Below, one piece after another: positions 59,430 through 64,000 of a DNA stretch of 64,000 nucleotides (its first letter is position 1; every line of letters begins with the position of its first letter). Made by a program: the position numbers and the translations under genes. Source of the stretch: Pardosa pseudoannulata (lineage: Eukaryota > Arthropoda > Arachnida > Araneae > Lycosidae); NCBI GenBank assembly GCA_032207245.1, contig CM063510.1:46798692-46862691 (forward strand). The letters are read 5' to 3'. Below the pieces are notes generated by a model, which did not search any database, was not told the DNA's origin, and saw only the letters and a program-made list of their open reading frames with translations.

Positions 59430-61500
59430 TACTCCTCGAATTTAGTCTCTTATCACTAATGAAAATATTGAATGTAAATGACAAGTATTGTAATTGAAAA
59501 ATTTGACCTCAAGACTTTGATTGATCTTAACACTTTGGACCTCCCGAGTCCCAAAATTCTATTTTTGAATTTAGGTTTCTTTCTCTCTCTGTGCGTGTGT
59601 GTATATGTGAACACGTATGACGCAACGTGAACACGCCTCTGACCGAAGTAGCCATTCAGTCAGTAGCGTATCCCTCCAGAAAACACTTTTGAGGGAAGGG
59701 AAAGTGGTAGAAGAAGAAATTTTGTTCTTAGAAAAACATTTTCCTCACTATATTTGAAAGTGTTTAAAGTTTACATAAATTTTCACATAGCAATTACGTT
59801 AGTTAAATCTTAAATAGTAAGATACTTAACTCCAAACAAAAGCGATCATTATAATTAAAACAACTATCGACCATTCGAGAACACGAATACATATAAAAAC
59901 AAATAATTAGAAATCATCATAACTTTTAAAACAAAATACTTCCTAAAACAGGAATATAAAATAAAATAAACGTTTCTGCTTCAGTGAAAGTTGAAAAATT
60001 ATTTTTTTTAATAAAAAGTACAAATAAGATGGTACTCAAAGTTTTAATAGGAGAAATAAACCTTTTATTGATTCCCCTATATCTTTAAATAATAACGTGA
60101 TTTTTTTTATGTCAACATATTATATATAGTCTTTTGCCATGTAATTCAGTTAAGGTGCAAGCATGATCTTTTTACAATGAAACTTATTATCAGAGGATTT
60201 TTACAAATATAAAATATTGTATTTTCAATTTAAGTAATAAACTAGTTTTTGTATCTGTGAGGGAAAGGGCAATGGACTCCTTTGCCTTTCCCTGAATACT
60301 CCATTGCAGTCAGTAACAGGAAGTAGCATAAAAGTTGATAAAACACTGTTTTCTTTAATGTACGTATACAAAATTTGATTTCTCTAATTCAAAACATATT
60401 CCAGTTATCGTGCTGACATGCAGACAAATGTACACATAGACATAATACTAAAAATGGTATCTTCGGAGTCTGAGAGGTCCAAAAGGAGAAGGTCAATAAA
60501 AATCTCAAGGTCTAATTTTTGGACGATAGCATGTGTTTCCTCATACTACAAGAAAGTGGAAACAGGCCTCCCTAATAAACAAAGCAGCTTTCTCAAGCAT
60601 AAAAGGTTTCGCTAGTATTCTTTTATCTACCAAGAAAATCTTCTTAAAGCGATTTTCATATCGTTGCATTTAAAGAAGTGTAGATAGAGCTGCTTTGAAA
60701 GGAGTGTAAACTATCTGGATGAACAATTTAATAATAAACAGCCAGGAAAAATATTTCAAGTAGCTTTATAATTATTTTTTTTTGTTTGTTTTTATTGCAT
60801 TGTATTTGATTTGATTTCAAATTTCATTTACATTTTGAGAGTTAAGTCTGTGTATTTTTATATCATTTGTTCACATTTTTTATCTTTTACACAGATGTGA
60901 GGGAAAGGGGTGTAGGATTTCCACATGAGAGATTTCATGCACGGGCAGGGCCAATTATCAACCAACTGCCAACTAAGTAATTTGGGATTGAACCATTCCG
61001 CTCTTTTGAATATCTATAGTACTAAAAACATTTTTCTTTTTAAGATACTCTAAAACAAAACGAAAACAAAACAATTTAATTATAGTTGATAACTTTTTTT
61101 AAAAGCTTTATTCTTTTTTTTATATTTATAAAGTGGTACATATAAATGCACTTAACGTATTTACAAGTGGTACATGATGATTTTTTAGAACAAAAATTAT
61201 GTAAAGCATAGTTGTTTAATATTTAATACTCATCCTTTAAAGTAGAAATTTATCTAACTTTATGATTATTGATTGTTATAATTTAATTTTATTTTAAATA
61301 AATAGTTAAGAACTATATTTCAATAATTACCAATATGTACCAAAAATCTAGCTGTAAAAATCTTTAATCATTCATTTTTTATTGTTTCAATTTTGAGGGA
61401 CTCAAGAAAAAATTTGTATATACGTTTTAAGATCGGGGCTTGGTACACAAGTATTATTTATAGGGTGACAAATGCATATTCTTAAATTGAACATCTTGCT
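59430..61500. other. Unassigned AT-rich DNA
   Basis: TGAGGGAA(G/A)GG words recur near 59691, 60257 and 60898, and a hAT-like CAGTAGCGTATCCC occurs at 59650, but no paired ends could be established. Frames are short and featureless. Confidence 0.4.
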
Positions 61501-61509
61501 ATATACATT

Positions 61510-62010
61510 AATCTTTTGATAATTTAGTAAGTTTCGGATGATAAATTAATTTATCATGAAATACCGATACTTGTCAACAAAACAAAAATGTTAATTAAAA
61601 AAAACAAAAAAGAACTAAAATAAAGATACATTGTTAATCTTTTGATAATTTAGTAAGTTTCGGATGAGAAATTAATTTATCATGAAATACCTATACTTGT
61701 CAACAAAACAAAAATTTTAATTAAAAAACAAAAAAGAACTAAAATAAAGATACATTGTTAATCTTTTGATAATTTAGTAAGTTTCGGATGAGAAATTAAT
61801 TTATCATGAAATACCGATACTTGTCAACAAAACAAAAATGTTAATTAAAAAAAACAAAAAAGAACTAAAATAAAGATACATTGTTAATCTTTTGATAATT
61901 TAGTAAGTTTCGGATGAGAAATTAATTTATCATGAAATACCTATACTTGTCAACAAAACAAAAATTTTAATTAAAAAAACAAAAAAGAACTAAAATAAAG
62001 ATACATTGTT
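61510..62010. repeat. Tandem array, four copies of 124-126 bp in an alternating pattern
   Basis: Units start AATCTTTTGATAATTTAG at 61510, 61636, 61760 and 61886. Units 1 and 3 share CCGATACTTG and AAAAATGTTAATT; units 2 and 4 share CCTATACTTG and AAAAATTTTAATT. The copies are otherwise nearly identical, so a two-unit block of about 250 bp was duplicated recently. Confidence 0.95.
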
Positions 62011-62013
62011 AGC

Positions 62014-62110
62014 AGGGCCGAATCATGGCATAGACAAATTAGACATTCGTCTAGGATCCAGTCAAACTATTATTTTGAAAGGATTAGCAAAATTTACTTT
62101 TCTGTTGGAC
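62014..62110. repeat. hAT-like left end
   Basis: CAGGGCCGAATCATGGCATA followed by GACAAATTAGACATTCG resembles the common hAT start CAGGGCCGGATTAAGGCAT. No matching right end was found before the microsatellite at 62312. Confidence 0.45.
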
Positions 62111-62309
62111 CAATCTATATAATAAAAAAAAAATAAACAATTTAATGTATTTTCTGTAGTTAATAAAAAGTTTAACTCGTAACTGGGCTTTTAAACTATT
62201 TAACTGTTTACTCATCGGATAAAATGCTTTGGGTAATATTAATTCTGATAAATGATTGATAATTTTGCCAAATTAAAGACTGGAAAACAGAATTTTTAAA
62301 TCAAGTTTA

Positions 62310-62886
<577 letters not shown>

Positions 62887-62962
<76 letters not shown>
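62887..62962. repeat. (TA)n microsatellite
   Basis: About 37 TA units abutting the other edge of TAR-2 copy 4. Confidence 0.97.
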
Positions 62963-62967
<5 letters not shown>

Positions 62968-64000
62968 GTTCAAATAAATTTCGCTCTTTTGAGTTCCTAA
63001 GCAAATTGTTACACAATAATTTATAAACAAACTGTAGAAAAACCAAAAATTAAGTAGAGCGGTTTCATGCAACTTTACGAACTACTTTAATGCCCTTCCC
63101 GTTCATTTACATATTTACGGTAGCCAATTGGTGAGCAAATATGCTGCTCTTTCGTTTGAAATGGAAGCTACAGTTGACATGTGCAATGCTGCTTTAAACT
63201 ACTTTATGTGCATAAAATATATATTTTTTAAATATTATTAATAAAAATATAGGGCAGTTTTCCACATCATTAAATTTTGTTATATATTTTTTGTGAGCTT
63301 GTAGAGAAGGAGGAGTCTTGATAAGAGAAAAAGTCTAAGACCCCAAAGTAAATTTTAATCCGTCCTTGATTTTCATCTGCAGTTAGCATAAAGAATAAAT
63401 TTTGATTACATCAAGTACTTCATAAATTGAGAACATCTCTATCTCTACCACTATTAGTTTGCACGTTAATGCTCACTTTCATTTATTTTCTTTAGGCGAT
63501 AATAACGAGCTTGAATCTGTTAATTTCTCCATTACATTTCCTGTGTCATCGCCCTATTATTTGAGCGATTTTTCCTGAATCACTGAAACAAATGAACTGC
63601 TCTTTGCGCATTTTGCCCCCTCTCTCTCGGTTTCGCACTGCTCCACCTCATTTCCTTTGTGACTTGAAGAGACACAAGACGAAAAAAAAATCGCACAAAA
63701 CAAAACCTGCCATTGTCTGTCATAATTAGCAAAATCCGTTTTACTAGGAGAAACGACATCAGATGGCGCTGATCACGAGTTTCATTTCTAAAATCCCTTT
63801 GTTGCGAATAGCTTCGCGGAGCACTCGAGAGATGGCGCTGCTTGCAAAATTTCATCACGCAAGGATTTTTCCTCGTAACTCTCGCCAGATGACAGTGAAA
63901 GTTCCATGCAAAAGTGAGTGGAAAACACAGCATAATATTCCTTACTCGCAAAGCAGCTGATTTTCCTTCCTTTGTTGTTTTGTCCTTAGGTGGATTTAAA
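62963..64000. other. Unassigned DNA, GC-richer at the right end
   Basis: 63062-63190 shares words with about 30284-30420 (TTCATGCAACTTTACGAAC against TTCACGCAACGTCACGAAC), suggesting another old repeat. From 63580 on, two AGATGGCGCTG words and less AT are seen. The 123-codon minus-strand frame at 63580-63951 has no recognisable domain. Confidence 0.4.

Noticed and set aside
63580..63951. A 123-codon minus-strand frame, one of the longer ones outside repeats
   Set aside because: No domain, no low-complexity explanation, no start context or splice signals that favour it; the plus strand is also open over part of it. Kept only as unassigned DNA.

Overview
The window looks like repeat-dense, gene-poor intergenic DNA from an animal genome, most likely an arthropod. 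A spider or other chelicerate is my guess from the mix of element families, but nothing here proves it. The DNA is AT-rich, full of (TA)n and (CA)n arrays, and carries BEL/Pao, mariner, Tc1, hAT, piggyBac-like, R1/jockey-like and tRNA-derived SINE sequences. I found no convincing host gene. The only long open reading frame belongs to a retrotransposon.

Layout. 1-3411: the 5' part of a BEL/Pao LTR retrotransposon on the minus strand, with a 278-bp LTR, a tRNA-Lys primer-binding site and an uninterrupted Gag-Pol frame that leaves the window at the left edge. 3.4-15 kb: a tandem array, a hAT-type element with a perfect 8-bp duplication, a tRNA-Met-like remnant, an internally deleted mariner and two SINEs. 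15.7-17.3 kb: a 1.57-kb terminal-inverted-repeat element with many ACTTGACTC-type motifs near its ends. 17.5-29.4 kb: a Tc1 fragment and two interspersed families that abut TA/CA microsatellites, called TAR-1 and TAR-2 here. 30.8-32.1 kb: a hAT element with a recognisable transposase C-terminus and a second SINE family nested in it. 34-44 kb: SINEs, small hAT-like and piggyBac-like MITEs, an inverted-repeat family and a 245-bp tandem array. 45.4-47.5 kb: a composite dispersed repeat (DCR) split by a SINE that is itself split by a 3' LINE fragment. 50-56 kb: more SINEs, then mariner interrupted by a hAT MITE interrupted by a SINE, and a piggyBac-like MITE interrupted by another SINE. 58-63 kb: a third mariner remnant, an alternating 124-126-bp tandem array and a TAR-2 copy with a truncated SINE inserted in it.

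The main SINE family (SINE-1) has at least 16 full or partial copies. It has a tRNA-like head with A and B boxes, a conserved body, and a tail of repeated AAACC. Many copies keep target-site duplications, which allows a relative order of insertions to be read: SINE-1 was active after the DCR family, the TAR-2 family, the hAT MITE and the piggyBac-like MITE. The R1/jockey-like LINE jumped later still, into a SINE-1 copy.

No genes work together here in a pathway. Functional content is limited to transposition machinery, of which only the BEL/Pao frame looks undamaged over the part that can be seen. Three short stretches with exon-like properties (near 23.1, 49.1 and 56.7 kb) are listed at low confidence. 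Stretches for which I can name nothing are stated as such.
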